Positions 12,440 through 26,345 of a stretch of 64,000 bases of DNA are shown piece after piece (the first letter of the stretch is position 1; each line of letters begins with the position of its first letter). The notes beneath the pieces were generated by a model, which was not told where the DNA came from, did no database searches, and worked only from the letters and a program-made list of their open reading frames with translations. Made by a program: the position numbers and the translations under genes. The stretch is from NCBI GenBank assembly GCA_028583405.1, contig CM053256.1, positions 7,151,527 to 7,215,526 on the forward strand. The letters are read 5' to 3'. The DNA is from Pogonophryne albipinna. Taxonomy: Eukaryota > Chordata > Actinopteri > Perciformes > Artedidraconidae.

Positions 12440-13489
12440 CTGTGAAGCACATGAAGAGGCTCAAATTACAATATGAAATGTGGAAAAATGCTAATCATAT
12501 AAACAACATAATTTCAAAAACAGCTCAGAAATAGGGGAATTATAAAAGTGTTTTTACTAATAAAGCTCCCGAATGTAAAGGGATTGAGAGATTGCATCAG
12601 GTTTACTTGTTGCTTATGGATTCGTAGAAATAAAAGATTTAAAGACATAATTCTACATGCTGTGAATTGATTTGAAGTCCTGAATTTACAAACAACTCAA
12701 AAACTCTTGTGTGGCTTTAAAACCGAAAACCACATTATGCAAGCATGAATTAGTCGAACACTTCAAACCTTCCGAATGCTAAAGAGAGACTGAGACACTT
12801 TACTCTAGCTTGTCAAATGAGGAAACGCATATAATGCATGTTCAAGGATGACACAGTACATTCACAGACAACTCCCTAATGCAATCCTTGATATAAAATA
12901 TGTTGAAAAGTTGGCAGCGCGCAGCACATCATGTATGAGTGCAACTAATACATCATATTCAATAAAAAAATATGTGTCACTTTGTTTTGCATTACACATG
13001 GGTCAATTCTTGGTGCATAGTAGAAACAGAAACAGTCTGGGTGCTACAGGGGAGGGGTAATTGTGCAATGCAAATACAATGTGCGACAGTGGAGATTAGT
13101 AGTGATCAAAGGAAAGTGTCTGAAAGCATATTTGCAGGGGCTGGGAGTAATCTGTGGCATTTATAAAACTCAATTGGCAACCAGCAGGAATTGCCGCAAA
13201 CATCAATGTGTCTGTAAACAAGTCTCTGCAATGGCTCCCTGTACCCTCTCTTAGTATTGCCGTAGAAATCCAGCAGAAAGTCCTAGAACAGGACGGGGGT
13301 AATGAAGAGGAAGTCTGAGCTTTGCAGGAATAAGTCCTAAAACCTGACGAATAAGTCAACGTTTTTGCACTTCCTGTTTCTTCGTCTCAAAGTAAATGTT
13401 TTATTTCGATGTTTTCCTTTTTTTAAACATGTTTTTGGGCAATTCATATTTGAACTATGACATAAAATACAAACTATTCTTACTACTGC

Positions 13490-13722
13490 AATCCACTCAG
13501 GCTTTGCGAAGCTTTTACTGTAGCTCCCTAAAAAAAGCTCTTGATAACAAGCACCTACATGGATTATGTACAGGATGTATTTTGTAAATTGTGTAATTTT
13601 TGTATCTTTAATATTTTTGTATGCATGTTTCGTGGTTAAAATGAAGCTGTCTTTGGCTCTTTTCTTGCTGTAACAAATGCAAATGTCCCCTCTGTGGGAC
13701 GAATAAAGGTATTCTGATTCAA
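13490..13722 (+). mobile_element. LINE 3' tail (CR1/Rex1-like)
   Basis: A T-rich 3' UTR-like stretch ends with CCTCTGTGGGACGAATAAAG and then TATTCTGATTC. A 'tccc..tgtgggac.aataaag' block followed by a short repeated ATTCTG-type tail is the usual 3' end of CR1-clade fish LINEs. No coding part remains, so the copy is 5'-truncated. Confidence 0.7.
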
Positions 13723-14649
13723 ACATGAGAGTTTCAATAAAAAACCTTCCTTACAGTCCACCTGTAGCTCGGTGGTGGTGACGTTAAAGATTGAAGTTAT
13801 TATAAAAACACTTCAATGAGTCATAATGTTCCTTCACTACGAAGAACACGAGTGAGCTATTATTGTGAATACATCTCATATGTCCTGCAGCTGTAAACTT
13901 CCACAACTCCACCAAATGTGTAAGAATCCACTAAACACAGTCAGTCTCAGCTGGTGCAAGCAAGTTGAGAAACACTCATTAAAGCAGGTCTGTACTATCA
14001 CTGAGGAGAAATCAAACTAATAGGGCAGCTTCACTTTTCGCCTCACATTAACCTCTCAGGTAATTGATATATTAGGATGTGGCCCCGGGGCTAATTGGAT
14101 CTTTCGTGGGCAATGGGCAGTCGGTGTGAGGGCAGCTTATGTTGACCTACATCCATGCAGAGTTAAAAATCCCGCCTGGTGGAAAATCAGGAGCGCTTTT
14201 CCGGCAGTGATTGCCGCTTGTTGCCTTTTCTCTCATCTCAGCGGCTGATACAGCTGACAGGATCCGTCTTCAGTCAACATGACTCCGTAATCACAGAAGC
14301 CTCAAAGCATATTCTAAATGTTCGGTTTATTCCTCACTTTATCAACACACTCCATCAATGTCCAATTTTCAAGTGATTTATTCTGTACATTTTCTGGGCA
14401 TCTACTTCCACATCACATCATGCTACTAGTTTTTTTAGAAGCTCTGAATGTAAGGACGAGGGATAAAATACATTAGTATTCCCCTGACAAATCCTCTGGG
14501 TGTTTGTTTGAGTCCATAGCATCTATGTGGCATTTGTTTGAATCCAATAAAGGAAAAAGTGGTCTTGGTCGTTTTCACAATACAAACTGAATGATATCTT
14601 TATAGCTGATAGCGAGGCAGAGGAAGAAAATGCAGTGAAGAATAGCTTT

Positions 14650-14875
14650 TATACTAGTTGAACATTACATTTTTACATTTGTTTGTGTTTTTATATGTTT
14701 CTATAGTTATTGTGCTTTTGATCATGTTTTTAATTATTGTCTTATTATTTTACTCCCATTGTGTTATTTTATATTGTATTTATTGCCTGTACAGCACTTT
14801 GGTCAACTGAGGTTGTTTTAAATGTGCTATATATCTATATAAATAAAGATTGAAATTGAGATTGATCTAGAATCT
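14650..14875 (+). mobile_element. LINE 3' tail (second type)
   Basis: A T-rich stretch leads to CTGTACAGCACTTTGGTCAA and then GTGCTATATA with ATAAATAAAGATTG. The 'cagcactttggtcaac ... gtgctatataaataaag' pattern is the 3' end of a common fish non-LTR family. No coding sequence remains. Confidence 0.65.
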
Positions 14876-17800
14876 AAAACACAGAATAATTTAGTTTCCT
14901 GGTACCAAAAGAAAAACACCTCCACCCCAAAGTCTAATCCATCCCAAATGTTATCTCCTCCATGTTTATTCTCTGGCACAGCTCTCCAACTCAACCCTCC
15001 TCCAGCCCAGAATGTGAAACAGAGATATAAGGATCACAAAACTCCGCCATATTCAAGATGCCTGGTCTAAGTATGCACAGTAAGAGTCTTGTTTACTCTG
15101 AGCCTCATTCCCTTTTATCATACATGACATGTTTTGTTTTCTCAGAGCATTGCAGTTGTTACCATGTTTGCCTAACACTGAAACTCGCTCTTTCTTCTCC
15201 AATTCAATGTGAAGCCCTGGTAGCCTACAGCTAACTTTTAAATATTGCATGCAGTCTGGCAGCACCATTTGACACTCTGCAAACAAACTGTGTTTCACCT
15301 CCATTTATCACCGTTTACCAGAAAGTATTTACCGAATTAGCATCTAGTCACTCGACTCTACATCAGGTCTCCTAAAAAATGTTTTTGTATAATGATCTCT
15401 TGATTTTGAAAGGGTAGGAAATGCTATCAAACCGATTGACATTGTGAAAGTTGAGTTGATTTTGATGATGATGCAGTTTTACTAGTCCTGCATGCATAGA
15501 GCTCAGGGCATGTTCAATCTATATGTAAATGTATTTTATCATTTGGCAACGAAACTATTCTTTCTCTGTCTGTTTATTCTTTTAGCTGACTGTGCATTTA
15601 GATTGACCTCTGCAGACTTGACATTCAACATTTAGATTTATGAGAATGAATGCAATACAGGGTGCATATTTTCAGAACTGAGAGGGTTAAGAAAACATAT
15701 ATATTGACAAATAAATGCAGCATGTATAGAGGAAATGTATAGAGAAACACTTAACGCTCTCTGTCAGCGACCTTGTGTTTTTGCTGTCTTGCTTCATAGC
15801 ATTGTAAAGACGAGCATCACAGTTAAACACTGAGAATACAGTGACAAGTTGCAAAGGAAATACAGGGGTTAGACGGTTGAAAACACGATACAGGAATGAA
15901 GAGCAAAGCTGCATTATGTGTTGACAAATAAAAAGGTAATTATAAACCCTGTCTTCTCTTAAAGAACAAGATGGCCAAGACACAATGCGCTGGATTGTGC
16001 TGCAATATGTTGGATATGTTTGACTCTGTAGTCGTAATAAGAGAATATCATTTTGAAAACCAAAAAGATTGGTTTTTGGTGCTTTTTTAAGATAAAAGTC
16101 ATCAGAAGCATTGCTGATTTAGGTCGTTACGCTCTTCCTGCTCTCAATTTAAACCATTTGCATAATGACCATAAAGCCTCATTGAGACAATGAATGGGAT
16201 AAAGAAACTCATTTGCAATCTAATATTAAATACCATGCACTTATAGTCACACTAATGTATGTTGGTTTACAGTATTTATCCTGGGATGTGTAAAATATAA
16301 GAAATGAAAGCAAAACAAATCCCACTTTTTGTTTGACAAAAAAAATAAAAAATAGCATACCCGAAAAAAGCTGCTATTTCTTACTCATTTGTGTAAATAA
16401 ATAACTAACATTTTCATAGTCATAGTATGGCAATTTGTGTTGACTTTCACATGCAGTAAAACCAGGAAACTGATGGAGATTTAACAAAGAACTAAAACAT
16501 TTTCTATAAGGAAAAGTAAAGTTCTGCTGGTACTTTTAGCTAACTCAATAATAAAGTGATCTATCCTTTGTTATATTTGGGGCCCCTGTGGAGCCCTCAA
16601 CAGGTCTCCCAGCACTCGAGTCCCCTGAAGGCACACTTTGAACAATTTATGTGGAATGAGATACCCTCACTGCCGGGGTGGAAGCGTGATCTCTGACTGC
16701 GCCTTGAGTGTCTATTTAATGAACAGCTTCCTTGTCCCTGCAGGGTCAGCTTCACTAATGAATGGGTCACTGTGGCGCTCTGTCTCCGTCTGCTTCTGTT
16801 TGTTTATTATTTCTGAAATGAACAGCATCTCGCACCCACAGACGGGACCTTTCTGTTGGCTTGATCAGGAATAATCGCAGGATCATATCGCCATAATTAT
16901 TTAACAAGTACGAAAAGGTCTAATGAAACATAAGCCAGTTTGCCTCAATCAGTCAAATTAAGTTTTCTTAAAGCACTGCAGGGTCAGTGCGCTGTTAAGA
17001 AAAATGCGTAAAACCTTTTCACCCTTGGTGGAAAGTTGAGCTGAACACTGTTAAAACCCCCACAGTATGTTGTCAAAATGTTTCTATATGCTGTAGAGTA
17101 ATAAGCAGCAGCAGTCTGAAGAGTACAACTGAGTTAATGTACATGTTGTGTAAGCCTCTGGGCTCAAAGGATTCCTTCTCCCACACAGCTCCAGTAATTG
17201 AGAATGAGTTCAGTCAACTTGTCTGATTAAATCACAGCTAAGAAAGATGATTTTACAGAGGCTCTTTGACGACTACATTCCTTTATGGATATGGCTGCTC
17301 ACTAAAAACCTCCTTTTAGTGTTTAGATATTTTCAGGTTTGTAAAAGCCTGAATAAATCAACTAAATGGTCTAGTGAAGCTCATTATATGACTAAAAGAA
17401 CACAAATGGTGTTTTAAATCTAATGCAAATGGCTTGAAAATGTATCCATCAGTTCCACAGCATCACTGCAAGATGTCAGTTTCATTATGTAACCTTTGTG
17501 GGTTTAAAAACCAACCACAGCTTTTTCCAGCCACTCTATTCCTGCTGTTTCACTGTTAAAAAGCTACTTTGATTTAAGCTTCTGATTGTTCAGCACTCTG
17601 TGTGCTTTACAACGCGATAATTGCATGTTTGCATAGCCTTTGGGAGAACTAAGTATTAACACATTGAACTTGCCATGTTGAGTCGCATTAAGCTCAGGAG
17701 AACATTTTGTTTGCTGAAAGCTGCAAAACAAATCTGGTGTGCCGAGGCGAGGGCCGAGAGGGCTTTGTTTTTGTGTTAAAAGACCACAGCAGTTCAATAC

Positions 17801-20800
17801 AGTTCACACAAAGACTTTGTTGTCATCCACATCATGCTTTTCCTTGTGGGGCATGGTCAAATAATCACTATTTAGTACCAGATGGACATTATCCTTTGGG
17901 TCTTAATGAGCCACAGATTGCATCTGTGGTTAGCGTGGAACATAGCAAAGGAAAAAGTAAAAAGACCAGAGGCTAGTACTAAACATCTGAAGGAACACTT
18001 TGAGGAGCTGAGCGTTCACGGATGATTGTTAACCTTGGCCTGCATTCAGTGTGATCGGTGCCCTGGGCCGTGCGGCACTAAGCCACAATGACTCAGGCTC
18101 TCCACTCACACTTGATCTCAATTTCATAAGCTGTAATACCGTGATTGTGCTTGCATGGCTTGAAGGAGCTTTGATGACTCTTTATTTTTCCAGCACAAGG
18201 CAGACATTTCAACAAGTCATACAAAGTTAAATGCTCGTTTCCATTTCCATTTTTGATCCTCCCAGTTGATTCCATATTGCAAATTTACAAAAGCAATAAT
18301 TTGGGAATGCTTTGGTCCCCAAGCATTGCAAACTGTTGACTAGTTTGTTTGAGTACAACACAGAGCTGTGAGGTTGTGTGTTGCAAACTGCAGTGAAATC
18401 CCAAATTGATAGGTTTATTCCAAATGTGCTCTACTGTATGAATGTCCTTTAGCTGTTACAGTTTTTAGTACAGAATTCACACTCAAGTGCAGATAAGCAG
18501 CGGTATCATAAAGTTAAGCATCTGAAATTGAAGCTGAACCAGAACAAAACATGTCAAGCAGGTAGAAAAACCCAAAAGTAAGACACAGAAAATGGAAGAC
18601 AAGCTTGTTGTAATGTTGTTTACAGATATGCTGTGTTGTTTTTTTCTTCCAGTTAGCTCATAAACACCCCCAGAGGATGGAGGAGTGACAAGATAAATTA
18701 GAGAGAACGTGCTCCAATCACAACAACACCCACATGCTTGGCAGCGAAGACATAGCTGTTGGTAACATCAGAGAAATACTCCAAATACTTTGAGTCAAAG
18801 GGTAAGGACCAGGCACCGAGGCGGGGTGGAAATCTGCAACCTCTATCGCTGCTTTTTTTAGTTTGTCATCGCATTAACAGTAACTAAAAGGTGTCAGAAT
18901 ATGAACTTTAAGCATCCAAGATTCCAACAACTTATAAGCAGTTGTCTATGCAAAGGTCTGTCATGAAAAAGGACTCTCATAGAGTGTAAAACGCAGAATT
19001 TCTTTCCCAATAGCTCATTATTCATGACAATCTACAGTACATGCAAACAGTCAAAGTGTGAAGGTTAAAAGGCACCATAACAATGATAATACAATGCATC
19101 ACTGCACTTACATGCTCAAGTCCATATCACCAATTTCCTTCCTAAATAAAGACAGCCCTGTCTCCTACAGATTGAAATTCCCATACATCTAAATTGCAGT
19201 CTCAATGCAGACTCTATTGGGTAAAGTGTGTGTTCAGCTGCTGAGTTTCCAACCTTGTGTTTGACCAACAGTGCTGTCTCACACGTCCCCTCTGATTGTA
19301 ACTGATGAGTTGCCTGTCTCTAGTCTTCTCCAGTTTTTCTATTTTTCCTGAGCTGAGCTATTTTTGTTAATTACTTTGAGGCAAACGAACAAGATGATGG
19401 ATCAATCAGTCCATCAATCATAATCACCGGCTGTCGCTGAGCTGAATCAGACTGATGATGACACATCTTGCAAAACAGTGTAAACTATTTCATTAGCGAA
19501 TACATGGCATTCACTGTGGGTAAAAATAACTTTATCTGTAAAGCAGGGCACAGCAGAAAAAGTTTGGCAAACCATCCCTGCACACATCCCTCTCAGGTAA
19601 ACATTATTCTCTGAAGCCAGAACTACCTGTAAAACACACCTCCATTTACATACATTAACCTCTGCAGAGTCGGATAACCATAATTGAAAAGCCATGTTTC
19701 CAATTAACCAAATAAGGATGCAGTTCCTAACATGATAGGAATAACTACACTTTTGTATGATATAGCATTGAATTGTTACATTATGGAACATGTTTGGGAA
19801 ATCAAATTGATGTGTTTAAGTACATTACATGAGACAAAACTTCAATTAAAAAATGTCAATGTTCAACTCACTTCCTTAATAACTACTCTATGCTTGGTAT
19901 TTAGACTATTAGAGCTATTAGTCAATCAAGAGAACATTGTATTTGGTTTTTCGACCAATTAAAATCTTTCTATTTATCTCTACTCTTAAGTGTCTGATGT
20001 TTTAGAAACAAAAAGATAAATACATTTTCCAACAAAATAATTGGTTGATTAATTAATAATGAAAATAGTCCTAGCTCTATAGGAATATAAATATAAAAAA
20101 CGAGAACAAAGAAAGTTAATTTCAATGTCTACAACACCTGGACTGTACGGTTAGTTATGTGTTATCCTCTGACACAAAGTCAGATGTGCTACACCCCCAT
20201 CTACCACATTGACCTCCACAGTTTCACTCCTCCCTAAATAAAGCATACACCATCTCCTACATTAGCATTAAATTATGAGGAATGGAAAAATCCAATATGT
20301 TCCTATTTTCAAGAATACTGTGCTACACATATCGATAACACCATTGCCATGTGTTGCCCAGCTCTAAGACCACCCCATGTTGTATTTGTTTCCATTAATT
20401 GTTATCTGTTCATGATGCTGTTTAACTTGTTGTTATGTATAATGATTGTCAGTTGTCATTTGTTTTTAACATCATTGAGGCAGTTTTCCTGTTTTGATTT
20501 TGTGTCACTGTTCTTTTTTTTAACTTATAAGCTTTTAGTGGATATGATTTACTGTGTGGGTGTCGTGAAGATCAGCAACCACTCATGTGGAGACTAATGG
20601 GGATCCATGCAAACCACTGATCTTTAGTAAATAAACTCGCAGCTTCCCATGCTTCGCAGTGGTTTTCAACATTCACAGTTTGTTTAAAGTAAATGATGTC
20701 TAACCACCATAAACATCAACAGCACTGGGGTTTGTCAAACGGCCAGTTTCAGTAATGAGGAAGTACATTTTCTTCTAAATACGCCTGGTGGTACACTAGA

Positions 20801-21816
20801 GATTATTGATGATATAATGACAGGGAGCAAGAGCTGTCTTTTTCTATCTGGAGTAAATGCCTGTATACTGAACTAAATACAAATGATCACAATTCATACT
20901 TTTGACGTTAAAAAATGCATGTAGCTGATCTTGGTTAGACATATCAGTTGCCTGTTTTTTTTCAAATCATCACAATGTGGGGTGAAACAGAAGCTGACCA
21001 TTATGGTTCAAATAAAATGAAGTCCCCAAAATAGTTGAAAAGGCTGTAGCTTGGAAAACTACCTTGTGCATTTTAAGTAGAGATGCTGAAGAGAAAACAA
21101 AACAAATAACGGTGGCATTGCCCATCACTGTCAAAGTAAAAATAAATATGTGTCTGCACTGCAGTGAGCTGTTTTATCTTTATTTACCAAGAAATGAAAG
21201 CTGTTGTTCTGCAGGGAGGTGACACAGACATTAAACACACATTTACACCCAAGAGCTGTCCAGTGCAGCCAACACTGTCTGGCTTGTGTTGACTTCTTGA
21301 CTCAAATCTGAGCGGACAGCCAATGGAAGACTACCCTAAAGGGGTGGGATAGCTTGGAAAAAGGGTAAGGGGGAAGGAGATGAGGGGGACGCGAGTTTCA
21401 GTGCCACACAGGGAGTGTCAGAGGCTTTCTACCCTGTGGATGAAAGCCTCGGGTCTGTGATATGCTGTACTGGCAGGATTTACAGGAGCAGCAGTGACAC
21501 TACCGTTAAAGGCAAATTACTGTGAGCAAGAACCCAGAGAAAGAATGAGATGTACACACAGCAGGGATGCTTGTTTCCCCAGAGGAGGATATTCTTCTAG
21601 ACAGGGTGTGGTATTATATCCCCATTTCACAAACATGCAATATGTATAAGACTGGTTGCAGTTATGCGAGGACAGACACAACACCAAAGGCCTGATGACA
21701 TGTTGTAGCTCTGAGCTTAAACTAGGTGACAGCCAGGCAGCCTCCCTCAACAAAACTTACAATCTGACACCCATTTTTTTGCCATTTATGATATATTGTC
21801 CTCCCCTGTACACAAT

Positions 21817-22205
21817 GGGTGTTTCTCAATGTCGAGTATGATTGCTTGGTAGCACATGTCTTCCGAGCGTCTTGCTTCAGAAGCGAGGAAAGAATACTTC
21901 CTGGCATTCGGATAACGAAGAGTGGAACAGGCGAGCAAGTGTGCAGGTGTGCGTCATATGAGAGGCCCCGTCTTACATTTTCCCCCACAGATTTGGGGAA
22001 ATTGGTCCGTGCGCAAAGCATTGTGGGGATTTTAAGACCGCGGAGTCTACACATGTGCAGCCTCGAAATTTCTTCAAACGAAGTATGCCGGGCTCGGTAG
22101 AATTCCAAGTATGCTGGACATTGGAACAGTACTTTGGCGGCACTCGATGTAGTATGCTTGAAATAGTGGCTCTGGAGCAGCTTTACTCGCGATTGAGAAA
22201 CACCC
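21817..22205. mobile_element. 389-bp inverted-repeat element (MITE), superfamily unknown
   Basis: The ends are inverted repeats of about 20 bp: left GGGTGTTTCTCAATGTCGAG and right (reverse complement) GGGTGTTTCTCAATCGCGAG, 17 of 20 identical. AAT sits directly outside both ends (21814-21816 and 22206-22208), a possible 3-bp target duplication. The interior is GC-richer than the flanks and open frames in it have no motif. A 3-bp duplication would suit PIF/Harbinger-like elements, but AAT is not their usual TWA target, so I leave it unclassified. Confidence 0.7.
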
Positions 22206-22610
22206 AATATATCACAGTACGTGTACAGGGGGTGGACACTACGCTATATCCTCCACATCTATGCAATCCACAACAGAAGCCATTGATTTAAATATATTGT
22301 TCTTTTTGAGGTGTTTGTTTGTGATGTTGATATTTTACAAAGCTCGATTGCCCACTTTAATGTAGCATTGCCATTCAAAAGTTTAGAAAAGCATGCCACA
22401 ATAGCTTGAGTGGGTGCAGTGAGATGGCTGAGAGAACTACTCTTTATTTTTGAACGGTCTTTCATGCTTTCAGCTTGTAGCAAAGCCCTCTTGACAAATA
22501 GATGTTATTTTGTATGAAGGGTTTGTTTGTACATGAAAAACAAAACTCAGTACCATAGTTCAACAAGATAGACCACTGAAATAGTAGAACAATACACAGA
22601 TACCTCTGAG

Positions 22611-23624
22611 CAGCGACGTGCAGTCAGGGGAGGCAGGGGAGGCAGAGCCTCACCTGTCATACTCCAATGTAACGGAAAAACAACTAAAGAAAAACTAAAT
22701 AGTAATAATAATAAAATGTCTCCACTGATCTGTGTTGTAAGTGTGATTTCTGTATGATTCCAATCGCTTTGTATAGTCAAAATCAGCAAATTGGCCGAGC
22801 TCCGCTACAACTACATGGGAGCGAAGAGGAGTGAGGCAGGGATGAGCTCTGCCTCACGTAAGCCCACAGTAACTGGCTGGAGCGCGGGCACTAATTTAAC
22901 GCGGGCACTTATTTTGTGAGCGCGCTCAAGCCAGTTACTGTGTGGTGAGGTGAGGCACAGATGAGCTCTGCCTCACCTCAGAATGCGTCACCCCACAGAA
23001 ACTGGCTGGAAAGCGGGCCCTAAGCGCATGCCTGCACCATCTCACTGTATGTCACCAATGTAATGTTTGTAGATCCCTTTATTACATTTATCCTCGTCAT
23101 CCATAGTCTCTAAATAACTTATTTCACGTATATATGATATTTAAGCTCGCTGGTCTCATCATACAACGGCAATGAAAAAAGCACCAGGGGAGGCAGCCAT
23201 AACCTCTGCCGCACTGAAGGGGGCGCAAGTGAGCCCACATGTTCTTGTTGCTACTGTTATTCTACGCAGAGACGGTAGACGCAAACAACAAACTAGACTT
23301 TTGAAACTAGAGGAAGATAAGGAGGACTTTTACAAAAATGTAATAGAGATTGTTCTCCAGAAGGATAGCATGGACTTCATCTTCAAGTCAAGGTAAGACC
23401 ACAATTGTAATGAACATGGGATCTTACTAAGAAAGAACAATCCAATATTTAGACTTGGGGTATCCTTTTGTTGAACAGTCTGTTTAAAATGAATCGAAGC
23501 ATCAGACTAAAAAAGCTTTTGAAAATAACCGAACATTTCGATTAAGGTCAAAATATAATATTTGTAAATCTGACTCTGAGAGAGTCAGTGCCTCACCAGC
23601 CATGAACATCACCGCACGTCACTG
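22611..23624. mobile_element. hAT-type non-autonomous element with perfect 8-bp target duplication
   Basis: The element starts CAGCGACGTGCAGT and ends, read from the other strand, CAGTGACGTGCGGT, inverted repeats of about 14 bp with two mismatches. It is flanked on both sides by the identical 8-mer CCTCTGAG (22603-22610 and 23625-23632), the hallmark of hAT insertion. The 1014-bp body has three related copies of CACAGTAACTGGCTGG-type sequence, two forming an inverted pair. A 74-codon frame at 23172-23396 on the plus strand has no hAT domain I recognise, so the copy is non-autonomous. Confidence 0.85.
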
Positions 23625-25714
23625 CCTCTGAGTAACAGTTCAGTAAGACAAGATGAAATCAGCTGTCAGTAGTTGATGAAAGTAGAAACCTAGCATCAAA
23701 ATGTGCAGATTGAAATAGTAAAATAATCAAGAGCACAATAAAGACTCAACTGGAATTACCAGCCAACATGTTGCCTTAGCAAAGCATTTTTTCAACGTTC
23801 ACAAATAGCAATGGAGAAGTAGCCTGAGGGTTATGATTTCTGGAATTCGATACAGGAATATCAGCCCACACAAACTTTGGACTAATCACCGTTTAAACTG
23901 GTTAAATCCAGCCACTGAGTATTAGCCCAAAGAAAAACAGACAAACTCAAGATTTAGAGCCAATTTGGTAGTTGTTTATGGCTTTATTTGCAGAATATTT
24001 TGTCTTTAGGATGTTTACTTGAATCCCCAGACAATGGAGGTCGAAGACCTTTCTCAAATGTTTGGAAGTTACATTTAAAAAATCTATAAAAAACATTCTT
24101 CCCACACATACTCCCATTAACTCTGGATTATCCACAGACCTCATTTTAATGATTTAATTTGAACTACTTCAAGAGTTCCTCGGACACGCTTTCTGGAACA
24201 ACATTTTTTTTGTTGATTTGTTTTAAATGCGATAGGTAAATACTATCTAATATTCCATGCAAGCAATATCCGGGCCGTACCTCAACATTTTGTTCAATTA
24301 AACCAAAAGCAACTGCATGAATGGATGCCACTAGATTCCATTTTAAAATCCAATTTTCTTATAATCTGAGTGAGCTGACCCTTAGCATTTAACATACATT
24401 TCACAGTGGGATAGCGGGAGGCTGCAGAGTTACTGAATTATACTCTGCAGGTAATGATTTAATACTCCATATATTGTGTATCTGCATTTGTCTCATCTCT
24501 GTTTGCAAATCCCCTTCTGACAGTAATATCCAGGCATGTGCATGTAGTAGTGGATAATCTTTTGTATTTTGTGGATTAAGCTCATGCTATGTGGATTTTC
24601 TTGAGGGAGGATGCGAAAAAACTGACAATCTGCGAATGAATTCTCACGTGGGGGAAAGTACAAGCAGCATGAAAGAAGGCTGTAGGCTTTAATATTGCTG
24701 GTTTGAGATGCTATTATTAGAGATTGTGTGTCACAGGTGTGTCTTTCTGCAACGCAGTGTTTCTAGTGTTCTTCTGAGCGAGGTGTAGCTCTAAGGGGGG
24801 GAAGCTTGATGATGTAGCTGTCACTTTATTAAGATACATTTTCCAATCACATGGCTAGATTTCCCACCCTCAGGAGTGCCAGTATCTGGATTTGATTACA
24901 GCCTCCCACAATGCATCACGTTTTACATCACAATCCAATAGCAAATAAATACTAGAGTGGGGATATTCTGCAGCCTCGCCTCCTAAAACGAGAGGTTTAA
25001 AATGAGCTTTGGGGATAAGCGGTAAATCACAAGCATGAAAACCATCACAGTATTAGGTATCGGCTCATTTAGAAATACTCAATGTAGGATCTGATTCAAC
25101 AAGAGCTGTGAAATTAGTGGTCTTCGTGAACTTAAATGCTAGTAAAACAACTGTGAAATAAAAGCAATTGTTATTTGCTTCAATCATTGATGTTCTGTTC
25201 CCTGTGAATAACAGATATAAACTGGTGGCAGATGTAAAATAAATATATGAGTAAATAATTAAATATAGCAATAAGAAAGAGCTCACATGGGATGTGCAGT
25301 GGAATATGACACGAATGGTAATTATTACTATACTGATATTGTTGGAGAAAAGCTTACACAAGCTGCTTTTAAGCTAGTCTTCAAGCATTTATTGTATTGA
25401 TTGTTTTAGTGTTACGCTCAAACTAAATGAGGTCTTGGCTCAATATTCCCAGACAGTCGGTTAATATCATGCCATGAGTTAGGACTGAAACGTTTCATTT
25501 CCCTGCTTTAATAAAGCTTGGCATTAGAGAACAATCCAATAAAAATCATCTCATAATCTCTTTAAAATCATCTATAGTGCCACAAAGACAGTTTGAGCAA
25601 ATGCTGGAATATCAAAGGAGGATTCCCCAAAGTCAGAAATCGACATATTAAAGAAATATCAATGAAGCCTATAGTTAAATGAGTTAAACATGAAGGACAG
25701 ACAACAAATATGTA

Positions 25715-25965
25715 TTGTTTTTAAAGCTCGGTTGGATGCTACACAATCAGATGCTGTTGGTACCTGTACATGTGGTTAAATATGTAAATTGTAATCCCTG
25801 TACATTTTGCTGTATGATGTCCTTTTGTTGTTCTGTTGTTTATGTTTTTATGTCTTCTTGTGGAACCTACTGCTGCAGGTCTCCCTTGAAAAAGAGATCA
25901 TTGATCTCAATGGGATTTTACCTGGATAAATAAAGGTTTTGAATTTAATTTAATTGAATTGAAAT
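25715..25965 (+). mobile_element. LINE 3' tail (third type)
   Basis: The stretch contains GGTCTCCCTTGAAAAAGAGA followed by TCAATGGGATTTTACCTGG and ATAAATAAAGG, then an A/T-rich tail of TTTAATT/GAATTGA units. This is the recognisable 3' end of a frequent teleost non-LTR retrotransposon. Only the 3' end is present; the short open frame across it is not a cellular gene. Confidence 0.7.
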
Positions 25966-26134
25966 ATGTTTCCTTCTGTCTGCAAATGCTTAAACAAAGT
26001 TACAGCTCAAATTCATACATTTGTATGTACACACTAGGCAGCCCAAAGAACAGCAAATGCTGATGAATATCTTATTAGTTCAGTTGTTAACTCAAGATAA
26101 AAAAGTCACACGTTTTTTTTTCTAGTTCATCTTA

Positions 26135-26345
26135 ACGGGAACATGAATGTTTGTAACAAACTTCACAGCAATCAACCCAATAATTGTGGAGATATTTCAC
26201 CAAAGACATGTCAACCTCATGATGTCGGTACATGAAAAGCAAGGGGAGGATCAAAGTCAATAGGACTCATCCTCTGGGGACCATGAATACCTGTATAAAA
26301 TGTAATGTCAATCCACGGCAGTATTTAGTCTAGATCACAGCAGAA
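26135..26345. repeat. probable old interspersed repeat
   Basis: Phrases such as GTGGAGATATTTCACCAAAG and CATCCTCTGGGGACCATGAA are familiar from many teleost introns, where they form part of a dispersed repeat. The copy is diverged, its ends are not clear, and I cannot give a family. Confidence 0.35.

Noticed and set aside
11631..12534. Long frames on the plus strand and in other minus frames over exon 2
   Set aside because: They are shadows of the GC-rich thsd7a exon. The minus-strand frame alone has the TSP1 cysteine and tryptophan pattern and valid splice phases.
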